DNA from: Blastomyces gilchristii SLH14081
Taxonomy: Eukaryota; Ascomycota; Eurotiomycetes; Onygenales; Ajellomycetaceae
Length of the DNA: 64,000 bases
Direction: 5' to 3'
NCBI RefSeq assembly: GCF_000003855.2
Contig: NW_003101681.1
Location: 3,255,166 to 3,319,165, forward strand
Shown: positions 21,501-32,649 of the stretch, piece after piece
Position numbering within the stretch: position 1 is the stretch's first letter
How the letters are laid out: every line of letters starts with the position of its first letter
Program-made: the position numbers and the translations under genes
Notes under the pieces: generated by a model
Told to the model about the DNA's origin: nothing
Seen by the model: only the letters and a program-made list of their open reading frames with translations
Database searches by the model: none

Positions 21501-23666
21501 AAGCTCATCAATAAGATGGCTTCTCATTTCAAAGAGTTGATTTTTATAAGTTATGATGATTTTATCAATTATAGATTGATGAATCCCTTCAACAGATGTT
21601 TATACATTTCAAAAGACATCATCTTTCAGAAGAACCTTCATCTTGCCAATTCATCAATATTGATAATACACAACCTGAAGGTTCTACTCAATGCAGTCTG
21701 TAAAGCAGCTGCAGTGATTTCTTCAGTGACATCAGGTCTACTCACTGCAGTCTGTCAAGAGACTGCAGTGATTCCTGATTCATCAATTGATGATCTGTTC
21801 ATTGATGAGAAAATTCAACCTGAGTGTTCATTATTTCTTATACTCACTAATAATTGATGAATTGACTATAATATCTCTGTAAGAATACCTACCTTTTTAG
21901 TGCAGAATACACTGAACTTCTCAGAACTCACAGTTGAATCTAATGATTCTCTGACATCTACAAGAAATATCACTATAGTGAGAGAATCAACAGTGAGGAA
22001 ATCTTCAGTGAGAGACAGTCTTGAAGATCTACTCCCTGATTCTGAGATCACTGCACTTCTGATCCTGAAAAACCTCATGTATATCAAAGCTTTCATAGAA
22101 TGAAAGTATTATTACAAGACCTGTGTTAAAGAGATCAACTGTTTAAAATAGATAGAGGCCTGATAACTGATTGAGAGAATATTATAAATGAGTGTTCTCT
22201 GCAGTCAATGAGTATTTGACAAAAAGTTCAATAATATGAGTGATGTTATCTGCTATAAGATTCACTGAGTTGTCTGCAGAAATCTTCAATAGAAGAGAGT
22301 CAATTACTCAAGAATCTTTGCACCTGTCATCTCTGCATTCATCTCATGAGCTCTCATGATGATCTCAGCATCTCAGAGATGATATGTTCTGCAGATTGAT
22401 ATGGTGATTATCTTTTTAAATGCTCAACTGTCTGCTGATGAATAGATATATATGAATCAATTCACAGAATTCTGTAAAGACTGTGATGATCTTGTATGTA
22501 AGTTAATGCAGAGACTATACAGTCTTAAGCAAGCAGCACTCTTATGATATGAGAAGCTGTGAAAGATGCTATTACACTCAGACTTCTGTGTCAGTCTCTA
22601 TGATGCTGGACTATTTATTCATGATGGAAGACAGGTTTATATAATCATCTATGTGAATAATGTCCATCTCTACAGCCTGAAAATCGAAGATCTGGACTGA
22701 GCCAGAGCTGAAATTGCTGCTAATTATGAGATCAAGAATGTAGGGAATTCCAACTGCTATCTAGAAATGAAGATTGATAGAGATTCAACTTTATTGACAT
22801 TGTTTCAACCTCTCTTTATAAGGAATCTTCTGAAGAAGTTCTCAATGAATGACTGTCATTCTACATTCACTTCTATGAAGAAGAATGTTGATTTCATGAA
22901 TGATGATGAGAAACTGATTGCATACACAGCAGAATTTACTCTACAGTTCTATCAATCCAGTATTGAATCCCTGCAATATCTGGCATTCAATACATGTCCT
23001 GATATGAGCTTCGCCGCAGGATTTCTTGAATGATTCAGCTCCCAGTCTACATCAAAGAACTGGGCTGCATACAAGTGTACACTCTGATATCTACAGGGTT
23101 CAATCAATGAGGGTATAACCTATCACAGAGGTGCCGAAATTGAACCTGTAGCATACACAGATGCCGATTGAGCCGGTAGGGATCCAGGATCCCGTTCAAC
23201 CACCGGTTATATCATCTACATGCAAGGTGGTCCTGTTGCATGGCGGAGCTGCCGGCAAACAGAGGTCTTCAAGTCATCAACAGAGGCTGAATATATTGCA
23301 TCCTCTGAGGCCGCATATGAGCTTGTCTGTCTCCAAGAGCTTCTAGAAGACGCTGGATTCATCTCATCCCACCTCAACAATCTGGATGCCGATGATCACC
23401 TCATTCCCACCACAGTCAATGGTCTGGCTTATACAATCCATGCTGATAATAAGTCTGTCATAGAGCTATCCTCTTCCAAAGCAATTCCACACTGCTTGAA
23501 GCATATAGAGGTTCATTTTCACATTCTTCAGAATCTTGTCTGCAAGAATGAGATATCTATCTGATATGTTTCATCTGCTGAGAACACAGTGGATGAGCTT
23601 ACTAAATCACTTAAAATATTGAAATATATGTGTTGAAAAGAGAATATAAAGAAGATAGAAGAATAG
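18546..23666 (+). pseudogene. copia gag-pol, one continuous 1,706-codon frame broken by point stops
   Basis: From ATG 18546 to TAG 23666 every recognisable domain lies in one frame with no frameshift. Gag occupies about 18546-20130, with a degenerate CCHC-like CSECERSHFDIC near 19900. The protease box at 20151 reads NSGTGCHI, with Asn for the catalytic Asp. Integrase runs about 20741-21860 and keeps HSDCGELNS. RT runs about 22230-22900, with YVNN at 22650-22661 for YVDD. RNase H (about 23130-23560) keeps AYTDAD. Nearly all internal stops are TGA where tryptophan is expected; only a few TAA/TAG occur. The RNase H part has normal GC and CpG. The damage is by transitions alone, so the element was whole before mutation. 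Confidence 0.93.
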
Positions 23667-23800
23667 AGGGATAAAAAATGATGTATATCATGACTGGTTT
23701 TTCATTACTTCACATTTTCCAGTCATTTTTTGTACCTGTACTTGATTTGAAGATGAATTTTGTATATAGCATTGTGTATAGTTACTCTGGTGAGTGAGAA

Positions 23801-23895
23801 TGTCAGGTCATATGATCTGGCTTACTAATCCTTTCATTATATAACTTTTCACAAGCTAGCAACCTTTCAATCACACAAGCTTTACACCTTTCACA
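23801..23895 (+). repeat. copia 3' LTR
   Basis: It is 95 bp and collinear with the 5' LTR. It is preceded by GGTGAGTGAGAA, a short purine-rich tract in the polypurine position, and followed by the GAGAT duplication. Confidence 0.93.
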
Positions 23896-23900
23896 GAGAT

Positions 23901-25770
23901 CATAAAAGTGCTTTAGAATAAAGAAAAGTAAAGTTAATATTTATCTGCAGAATCTGTTTATTTCAACTTAATAAATTCTTTATTATCTCTCACTTTCAGA
24001 ATACTAATATTTAATGATGACTTGAATCAACTCATCTATTATATAGCAGACAATCTTATAAATCTTATACAGATAATACTCTGAAATTAACTATAACTTA
24101 AACTGCTTTATTACAAACTCACTCAATTCTTTGAATATGAACCTGCTGATGAATTCATTGAAAAGCTCTTAATTATATAAGCATTTTAATCTCATCACTG
24201 ACTGCATACTCTGTGTGATAGTGAAGTTATTCAGTTAAACATGAACCAGATATTGTTTGAAACTTCTGTGTGAGATTATTCCCTATTCATTTCTATCACA
24301 TCACAACTTTAGGTTAAATTGTCATATAAATTGTAAGATGAAGAGACCTACTCATATGTATCAATGTTCTTGATTTTAGAAGATATCTGATCTGTAATGA
24401 TAAAGATATCTGAAGAGTAATCTCTGTGAAAACCCTTTCTATCTTTGATCTTTCAAAACATCAATGCTAAGTCTCACTCATGTACCGCTCTTTTCAATCT
24501 GACTCACCTTCAGTAGAAAGATACAAAAAGATACCTCAGTAATAGTATTAAGCACATAATTAACAAACATATCTGAAGTGCAATCTCTGCATCTGTTTTT
24601 GAGGTATCAAGACATCAATATCAAGTCTCACTCACATATTATCTTATTTAACCTGGCCTTTCCTTGGGAGAAAGTTACAAAAAGATACCTAGTTAACAAT
24701 ATTTAATACATAACTGACAGATAACAACAACTATAAAATCAGTATATCTCAAGATCTGACTGAGTCTTTAATCTCTGCAGAGTGAGATATATTAAATCTA
24801 GTTTTAATATCTTAATATTAAATTGATTCTGTAAGGAATTGAGAATAGTAATACTAGATTTCTATTAAATTTGAGAATTAACTCTATATTGATATAATTG
24901 TTGATAAAGTCTTCTATTTTAAGATATTAATAATCAGTTTCTCTAGATCTTACTGATAATATTTATATTATTATATAGAAACAGACTTATATTCTCTATA
25001 ATATCAAGACTCTGAAGAGAGAAAGACTTGATAGAGAGTATATAGATAATAGTAGTGTATATCTTAGCAGTTTTTATCTCATGCTTCTGCAGCAGTTAAT
25101 GTAAAAAAAAAGATCTTAGAATTAGTTTTTTACTTCTCTTGAAAAAGTAAGATGTTTTTCTCTGAATTTTATACAATATTCTTATAAAGAATTAAAAACA
25201 GTGTTATTTTCTGTTATAATTTTATATTCTTTTAAGTAAGAATTACTTTTTCAGTAGGTGAAGAGCTTTCATTAATACTTAATTCTTTTTTACACTCTTT
25301 ATTAACTGATTCGAGTTGCACACTTATTGTGTGAGAAGAATTGAATGATTTAGAATAAAATTGAATAATTTTATTAAAGTTTCTATAAAAAATTAACTTA
25401 TTTTTTGTCAGTTTTTCTCTCAAAAACTGTCATATTATCTGATTTATTATTAATTGATATCATACTTTTTCTCACTGTATCTTAAGAAAGAGATTGTAAA
25501 GATTTTATTAATTTATTTTAAAACTCAATTTTAGTTTAGCAGATTCTCTTCAAAAATCTAATCTAGTTACTGAACTAGTGTGAAAGAAATCAGGTATTTT
25601 ATACTCAAAAGTCTTTTATTCTTCTTTTGAAATTATCTGATCAACTTTTCAATTTATAATAGACTGATAAATCTCTCAATTGAAACAGTCTGCTCAACTT
25701 TTCAGTTGAAAATAAACTGATAAATTCCTTAATTGAAACAGTCTGATCAACTTTTCATTAAGTAAGTAAA
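23901..25770 (+). other. 5' untranslated region of LINE A and flank
   Basis: From about 24080 this matches, reversed, the region 57718-59381 upstream of ORF1 in LINE B, including ATGAACCAGA near 24241 and ATTGTAAGATGAAG near 24332. Three similar blocks (AAAGATACCT with preceding CTTTC/AGTAGAAAG) near 24360-24700 look like a degenerate repeat in the leader. 23901-24080 has no match in the window. No gene; the minus-strand frame at 25232-25423 is incidental. Confidence 0.65.
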
Positions 25771-27330
25771 ATGAATTCAAAAATACACTCAGTTGATGTG
25801 GAAAAAGATGCTTTCTTGAATTCTATTTCTGAGATTGAAATTCTGAAGAGAATAAAGAAAGAAGAAATACAGAAACAACAAGTTCTTAAAATACAGAAAC
25901 TTGAAAAAGTAAGTAAAATTCTTGAAAAACAGTGTCTGAGTGAGATAAATGAAGAAGTTCTGTTAATTCTTCATACTCATATTAATCAACTACAGAAGAT
26001 GATCAAGTACAAACTTAGAATTTCAAACACAGTTCAAAAAACATTGAAAATTTCTAGTATAATCACTGACTCTTTATCTTCTTCTTCTTCTTCTTCTTCT
26101 TCTTCTTCTTCTTCTTTGAATTATAAGAAAATATATACTGAAGCAGCAGAATCTGCTATCTTTAAATCAGCTATCTCAAAATCTGCTCAAAATTCTGAGA
26201 AAGGTCAGAAGAATACTACTCATATCTCTATTTATAGAAAAGAAGAGAAAAAAATGAAAAAAGAGAAACACTTTTAAATCTTTAAAAATAGAAGATTTAT
26301 TCTCAAAGACTTAAATCAGAAGATGTTACAGAGCAACAAGCTAGACTCAAATATTATTTTCAGAATCAGAAATAAAATTAATCAGCATTTCTTCTCTTAG
26401 TTAATAACTGATATTGAAGTTTAAAAATCTGTTATAGCTTCAATTGAGCTATCTTTCTTTAAAAATTTCATTATTCTGACTACAATGAATGAATTCAGTG
26501 CAGAATTTCTTATTCAGAATGAGAATCTTCAGAAATGAGTAATAAAATTGTTGTTAAACAGAAAAATTCTATCTAAGAGAGATAAAAAGTAAGATAAATT
26601 CATTTCTTATAATATTTCACTTGATATTTTTAACTGTGAGAAAGAAATACTACTTCTTAAAAATGAATTAGAAGAATACAATTCTATTGAACTAAGAAAA
26701 GAGTCTGTATAGCTAAATTCAATTAAGTTCAGATAAAGTAGAAGAAATATCTCTGTTCTAGTATATATAATAACACTTGAATCATTAAATATCTCTAAAG
26801 TAAGAGTGATAGATTTGAAAATGAGAGTTCATGAATACAAAGACTCAAGAATGAATCTCAAAGCTTAAACACAGTGTTTAAACTGACAAAGATATGAACA
26901 CTTTGCAATCTCTTATTTCAGAGACTTAGAATATATATTCTATGCTAGAGATCACAAAGTGAGTGAGTATAAATGTGAAACATACTCAAAAAGGGATGAA
27001 ATATATTAATATACTCTGCTTAAATACTTTAATTGTAAAGAAAAATATGCATCTAGCTCAAAAGAATGCATATTTACTTCAAGAACTAAAAAGAACTGGA
27101 GAAAAGATGAAGCTCAAAGTCAATCTAAAACTGAAGAGAATAGTCAAGTCAGTAAACCTGAAACTACAAGCTTAAAAAGAAGAAACTCTTAATTATATAA
27201 ATCTTCAAACTTTAAATCTTCAGCTAAATATAAGCAGAATTTGAATTCTTAAATAACTGTTAAAAATAGATAATTAAGAAATGACTCTGATAATAAACTA
27301 GACAGAATACAAGCAGTTAAGATTCCTGCT
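25771..27330 (+). pseudogene. LINE A ORF1 (gag-like, nucleic-acid binding)
   Basis: The start MNSKIHSVDVEKDAFLN at 25771 gives 168 codons before the first stop, then continues with point stops. It has a Lys/Glu-rich coiled coil (residues ~20-70), a serine run from a TCT microsatellite at about 26079-26116, and a cysteine/histidine cluster near 26880-27070 that reads better in LINE B (CSNCQRYEH, CIFCVRDH, CSNCKDKHASS). These are the three CCHC knuckles usual for Tad-type ORF1, which coats LINE RNA. Mutated and not functional. Confidence 0.8.
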
Positions 27331-28802
27331 TTTTAAAATAGTTATAATCCACTATCTGATAATAATGATTAAATTCTACTCTATCTCTACTCTCTTTGAG
27401 TAAAATTTATAATAAAAATAATAAACAAGTTTAAACACTCTTTAAAAGTCACATTTATTCAAAACAATGTGAATAGAAATTTAAACTATATTTATTCTTA
27501 TTTTCAAATTGTATTTGAATAAAAAGTTAATTTTATACTTCTTGAGACATCAAATTTTGATACTGAGTAAAAATATATTATTTCTTATTCAAGATACTAC
27601 TACTTTACATATTAAAAGTATGAGATAAAGTCAAAAGTGCTGATCTATAAAAGAGAGAGATCAAGATATTAATTTAATGGAAGATTTAATATTATATCTG
27701 ACTCTGATATTTTAGTGAGTGATATTATAGATAAAGAGAATAAGTTTAATATTATACAGCTTATAAATATTTATAATGAAAAATTATTGAAGAAAAATAA
27801 TAATATCTAAATAATTAATGAAGAATTTTTGAATATAACTTTATTTAAAAACTCTATAATTATAGAAGATTTCAATGCATATCATCTCTGATGAAATTCA
27901 GAATGTGAAAGAGTAGTAAGAGTAGATAAACTAGTTCAATGAACTTTTAAGTATTTAATAGATTTAGTTAATAAGTCTGATCAATAAACATTCTTTAAAA
28001 AAGATATAAAATAGAAATCTATTATAAATCTAATCTTTATATTATAAAATCTAATTGAAAAAAGACTTATACACTAATTTATTAATTCAAGTCAGATATC
28101 AGAATCAGATCATGAGAGTATTTAATTTAATATTAAACTAAGTGAAAAATAAATAAGTGAAAAGCTTCTTCTCTCTTATCAGAATAACTTTAAAAAAGGT
28201 GACTGAAAAGTAGTTAAAGAAAGTATAAAACTATTAAAATCTGAAAAGCAGAGTGAGCTCTATTGAAATCTTAGTCAAGATATCTCAAATGAAATACTTA
28301 AGAATAGAGTAAAGCTGATTACATCTATTATTCTAATAAGTATTAGAGATAATATTTCAAAGAAAAAGTCTTCTGAGAATTTCAAATGTTGATGAAATAA
28401 GAATATTATATTTAAAAGAAAACAATTAAATACTGCTAGAAGAGATTGAAAGAATGATATAATATCTGATAAAGAGTTCAAAGCTATCAGAAATGAATAT
28501 TTTTCAGATATTAAAAAAGTTAAAACAGACTACTGAAACAAATTTCTTGAAAAAGTATAAGATAAAGAAGTTTTTAAAGTCTTTAACTATACTAAAATAA
28601 GATGTGTAGCAAACCTTTCAGTTATAGAATATAAGTTTCAGAATGAATCATATACTACAAATTCTTTTGAGAAAGAATATCAAGCTTTTATAAGAATTCT
28701 CTTTCAAAACTCATCAGATTCAGATTCAGAGAAAGAGAATATATCACTTTATAACTATATTAATGAAAATGACTGAGAATAATCTGAAGTTATATAAGAT
28801 GA

Positions 28803-29176
28803 GCCCCAGTGGCCGAATGCTTAATGCGGCCACCCGGTAGCGCCTTGGCGTGGGAAACCAAGACGCGTGGGTTCAAAACCCGCAGGGGATACATTAAATC
28901 CGGAACTCAAGTACCTCAGGTTTTCTAATAAATACAGAGGTGTACAAATCGCTTCAATGAATCGCTCTATGTTCCTGAGCTGAGCAGTTATTATCACATG
29001 TATCTAATTGTCACTCCTTTGTATTTTCCGATGTTTTTGTTATCTTGGCGCGGTCTCAACACCTGTATTTCCTCCTGTATAACCAATACTTGACCTGTAT
29101 TTAACATCACGCAAGGACTCATCATAAGCTCCGCTTGCATATGAGTATAATGGAATAATAATAATAATAATAATAA
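28803..29176 (+). mobile_element. tRNA-derived SINE, copy 1 (374 bp)
   Basis: It is flanked by a perfect 12-bp duplication TATATAAGATGA (28791-28802, 29177-29188) inside LINE A. The head has a polymerase III A box TGGCCGAATGCTTAATGCG (28810-28828) and B box GGTTCAAAACC (28870-28880). The spacing and A box fit a class II (Ser/Leu-like) tRNA. The body is GC-normal with CpGs, unlike the host LINE. The end TGCATATGAGTATAATGG (29136-29153) plus AAT repeats resembles the LINE end. It has no protein-coding capacity. Confidence 0.93.
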
Positions 29177-30926
29177 TATATAAGATGAACTACAGTCAGC
29201 TATCTGGTCTCAACAGCAGTTTTTATTAATATAAAAGATACATTTAATCATGTTTAAAAGTCAAAGATAATTCAGACTTTGAAGATGTTAAAACTATCAC
29301 TTTCTCTGATAAAATGAGTTCACTATTTTATATCTAAAACAATCATACAACTATTCTTTAATAAAATAAAATAAGATAAGTCTGAGATAAAAATAGAAGT
29401 ACTGTGAGAATCTTCAATCTCACTCATTTTATTTGTAATATACACTGCATATCTATTCAAGAATAGAGATATGAAAATAGTGAGATCTTCAAGTTATATG
29501 AATGATATTGATCTAGTCTATAGTTCAAAAACAATCAAAGAGAATTTAGAAGTAATTGAAAAAGCAGTAAAGATAATCTTTGTTAAAGCAGATATCAATC
29601 AAACTTAATTTTATGTGAATAAAACTGAGTTAATTCATTTCTTTTCTAGATTCAATGAGAAAAAACTATATCTGACTCTTTTAAATAAAGAGATTAAACC
29701 CAGTTTAAATGTCAAATGATTGAGAGTATGATTACACTCTAAGTTGAATTTTAAATATCATATTCAACAAAGAACTATCAAGATAGAAAGACTATTATAT
29801 AGTATAATCACACTAATAAATACAGAGAGAGATCTATACTTTCAGTCTATAAGACAGTTATACATAGCCTGTATCATGTCAATAGCTGATTATGAAGTTC
29901 AAGTTTAATGAAATAATTAAGAAAATTTCACTGAACTCTTTCAAAGTCTGTAAAACAGAGCTTTGAGAAGAATTCTGAAAGTATTCAAATCATCTTTTAT
30001 TAAAATAATGAAAATTGATGCTTCAATTCCTTCCTCTGCTATTAGATTTAAAAAGATCTGTATAAACTATACTCTGAGAGTTATAAAGATAAGCTTAAAT
30101 TATATAATCAGAGAAAGAGTCTCTTTTTCATTTTCATTAATTAACTCAGAAAATAAACTGAATTAAAATAGATTTCTTGATTGAAATATAAATAAATCTT
30201 CAAAGAAAATATTCTCTTAACTATATAGACTTTACTCACTGATTACAAATCAATTTTCTTTATTAAATATTGAAAAAGTTAATCATGAGAAGATATCTCT
30301 TTGAAGGGAAAAGCTTGAATCTCTCATAGACTTATAAATAAGTGAACTATCTAAATAGAGATAATATGAACAGTATTTGAAGAGAATCTCTACAATTAAT
30401 ATAAAAGACTCTATTCTGATTTATTGAGATGACTTAAAATATGAGAATTTGAATAGATTAGATACAGACATTGCTTATACTGAAGATAATATTAATTCTA
30501 TCACAGATTTCTAAAATTTAGACTGTGAATCTGAAGTCTTTGATACTGAACTATTTATAATAGTGAAAGCTTTCAAACTCATTGAAATAAAATCTTATAA
30601 AAGAGAAAATAGTTTAAAAAAGATATGAATATTCTCTAATAGTCAAGCTGCTTTAAAAAGACTTAGAAATAGTCAGATTTATAATGATTAAATAAATCTT
30701 GAACTGATTTTAAACTCTGTTTTGAAAATTCAAAAGAGAAGAATATCAAACCTGATAATTTATCTGCACTAAGTTTGTGCTTATATAAATATTCATGGCA
30801 ATGAATTGACTGATTCAGCTGTAAAAAAGAGTTCAGAATTAAGTAGATTTATACAAGAAATAGTATCTTGAGCTTTTATAAAGAGAATGATAAAAGAATC
30901 TTATTTAGATAAGTAAAATGAAAGCT

Positions 30927-31117
30927 NNNNNNNNNNNNNNNNNNNNNNNNNNNNNNNNNNNNNNNNNNNNNNNNNNNNNNNNNNNNNNNNNNNNNNNNNN
31001 NNNNNNNNNNNNNNNNNNNNNNNNNNNNNNNNNNNNNNNNNNNNNNNNNNNNNNNNNNNNNNNNNNNNNNNNNNNNNNNNNNNNNNNNNNNNNNNNNNNN
31101 NNNNNNNNNNNNNNNNN
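30927..31117. other. Assembly gap (191 N)
   Basis: Unknown bases lie in the C-terminal part of LINE A ORF2. The homologous segment of the truncated LINE at 41480-43762 between the same flanking words (42082-42272) is also 191 bp, so the gap length appears accurate. Confidence 0.95.
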
Positions 31118-31637
31118 GTAAATAAGAATTCTGAGTATATTATAATGCACTGTGTATTATACAATAGTCTCAGAGTCAGATTAAAAGAGAAGTATAATCT
31201 AAATTAATTGAATATGAGATTCTATTCTCAACTGAGATATGAATTAAATACTTAATAGACTTCTATCAGAAACTCAAGCAGCTATAAGAAAATGACTAAA
31301 TTCAGAAATAACTGAATATGAAGTAAAGAAAATTCATCAGATATAGTCTGTTAAAACAGCTATACACTATCTTTTAATAATTTATTTCATTATATTCTCT
31401 CTTTATTTAACTTTTTCTTTTCTATTCTTTTCTATATATCTATTTAATATGTGTATCTTTAAGACTATGTTCTCTTTTGTTTTGTCATGATATTATCAAA
31501 TGATTTCAAAGTAACAGAAGATGTTAAAATACTGCAATTTGTGAACAGTTTTTATATTCTGAGCTGAACTTTTCTGATTTTACATATCTGAAATGAATAA
31601 ATGTAAAATAGTTGACTTTATAGATATAGGAAAAACC

Positions 31638-31658
31638 CTGTGAACTAAAAGTTCTCAG
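31638..31658 (+). other. Conserved LINE 3' UTR hairpin
   Basis: CTGTGAACT-AAA-AGTTCTCAG forms a 9-bp stem (one mismatch here) with a 3-base loop, about 40 bp before the tail. The same structure occurs at 312-332, 41539-41559, 49469-49489 and 51424-51444, perfectly paired in the last three. It is a candidate RT recognition element. Confidence 0.7.
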
Positions 31659-31742
31659 ATAGATGTCATAGTCTCTGACTGCATACATCTATAATTGAAT
31701 AATAATAATAATAGTAATAATGATAATGATGAAGAAGATGAT

Positions 31743-32074
31743 TGCAGAATGATGTAATATAGTGAAAGTTTCTTTGTAAGAGTGTATGCAGAATGCTACT
31801 CAAATCAGAGATAGGCTATACAATCGCGAATGCTAGTAGCATACTCACCCGCATGAAGCTAGAGCTTAGATCATGGTCACATGAGCGTGATTGAATCTGA
31901 TGAGAGAGAATGTGGTTCGGAAGAACATACAACCGCTGGATAATAACGCGGCCACTTCTGAACACGCTTACAAATGTAAAAGGAGCCCTAGCAGCCACTA
32001 ATTTAGTATATAATATATAAGAAGCCGGCGTATGCCTGTAATCGTACGCTGGCTCTAGCAACCTTTGAATCACG
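31743..32074 (+). mobile_element. gypsy A 3' fragment with LTR
   Basis: 31743-31910 matches, reversed, the gypsy A interior at 6250-6411. The LTR follows at 31911-32074 (TGTGGTTCGG...GAATCACG, slightly shortened). GATGAGAGAGAA before the LTR is the polypurine tract. The rest of this copy is absent; the LINE A tail lies just upstream. CpGs are partly retained. Confidence 0.85.
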
Positions 32075-32372
32075 AGTAGAGGAAATAAATGATAAGTGAA
32101 TTACTTCTATAGATATGAGAGAATTTTGTATTGACATTAATAAAATAAAATTTAATCTTCTTAATATCTGCTACACACTGAGAGTATCTTGCAATCTCTT
32201 AAGCTTCACTCAATCTCTTGATAAGTGATTTGATTTTGAACTTTTTTTTAATAAGAACTGTTAAATACTAGAATTTGAAATAATTAATAAGAATAATCAA
32301 AGATTCTATACAGTGATAATCAATTACTATGTCTACTTTATTCATAGTATCTGAGAGACTGCTCTTGCTGTA
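32075..32372. other. AT-rich spacer, nothing recognised
   Basis: No ORF, repeat match or RNA is supported between the gypsy A LTR and the hAT target duplication. Confidence 0.5.
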
Positions 32373-32649
32373 GTTGTAAATAGACTGGCCGGCGGGACCA
32401 TGAATTTCACATTTGGTCCCATTTGGTCTGGTCTCATACATTTCTTGGCGTGAGTCCCATCAGGACCAAGCCTCAAAAAAATCTGAAAATGGACCATTTC
32501 TGAGAGAAATGGTGTGAAAAATGACCAGATTTAATTCAAGAACAGTGAAATAGGAGTAATTTCTCAGCATAAACTGTGAAAGATGATCATTCTTCTAAAA
32601 TCAAAATGAGACTGAGACTGAAGATCAAAATCAGTCTCATTCAATTCAT

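Larger units (their letters stand above)
18200..23895 (+). mobile_element. Complete Ty1/copia element (5.7 kb)
   Basis: Identical-length 95-bp LTRs (18200-18294, 23801-23895) begin TGTCAGGTCA and end TTTCACA. They are flanked by the perfect 5-bp duplication GAGAT (18195-18199 and 23896-23900). The single gag-pol frame has the copia order protease, integrase, RT, RNase H. The LTRs differ by only a few transitions. Very short LTRs and a half-tRNA type primer site are notable. Confidence 0.95.
27360..31330 (+). pseudogene. LINE A ORF2 (endonuclease, RT, RNase H), broken
   Basis: The apurinic-type endonuclease occupies about 27400-28200, the linker and RT follow to about 30170 (interrupted by SINE copy 1), RNase H lies at about 30520-30870 and the terminal Cys/His knuckle falls partly in the gap. 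The best open piece (29963-30166) is the conserved RT C-terminal segment also seen at 43008-43211 and 52919-53122. Stops are numerous and include TAA/TAG, so this copy is more decayed than the copia element. The minus-strand frame at 28275-28481 is a shadow. Confidence 0.8.
24080..31740 (+). mobile_element. Full-length Tad1-type LINE, copy A
   Basis: It has ORF1 with CCHC knuckles, ORF2 with endonuclease, RT, RNase H and a terminal zinc knuckle, a 3' UTR hairpin and an AAT-repeat tail from 31698. It is interrupted by SINE copy 1 and by a 191-base assembly gap. Domain order and the AAT tail fit the Tad/Jockey-like LINEs of fungi. The 5' boundary is set only by where similarity to LINE B ends. 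Confidence 0.85.

Noticed and set aside
18546..23666. Reassignment of TGA to tryptophan as an explanation for the many TGA codons
   Set aside because: The same TGA pattern occurs in every transposon here together with loss of catalytic aspartates, and TGG-to-TGA is expected from the CpC/CpG transitions seen between LTRs. The APH gene uses TGG codons normally and ends with TAG.
28803..28895. A genuine tRNA-Ser or tRNA-Leu gene
   Set aside because: A and B boxes are present, but a 7-bp acceptor stem and a standard 7-base anticodon loop cannot be drawn, and the sequence continues as a SINE with target duplications.
30901..31164. ORFs running through the N gap
   Set aside because: They exist only because N is translated as X.
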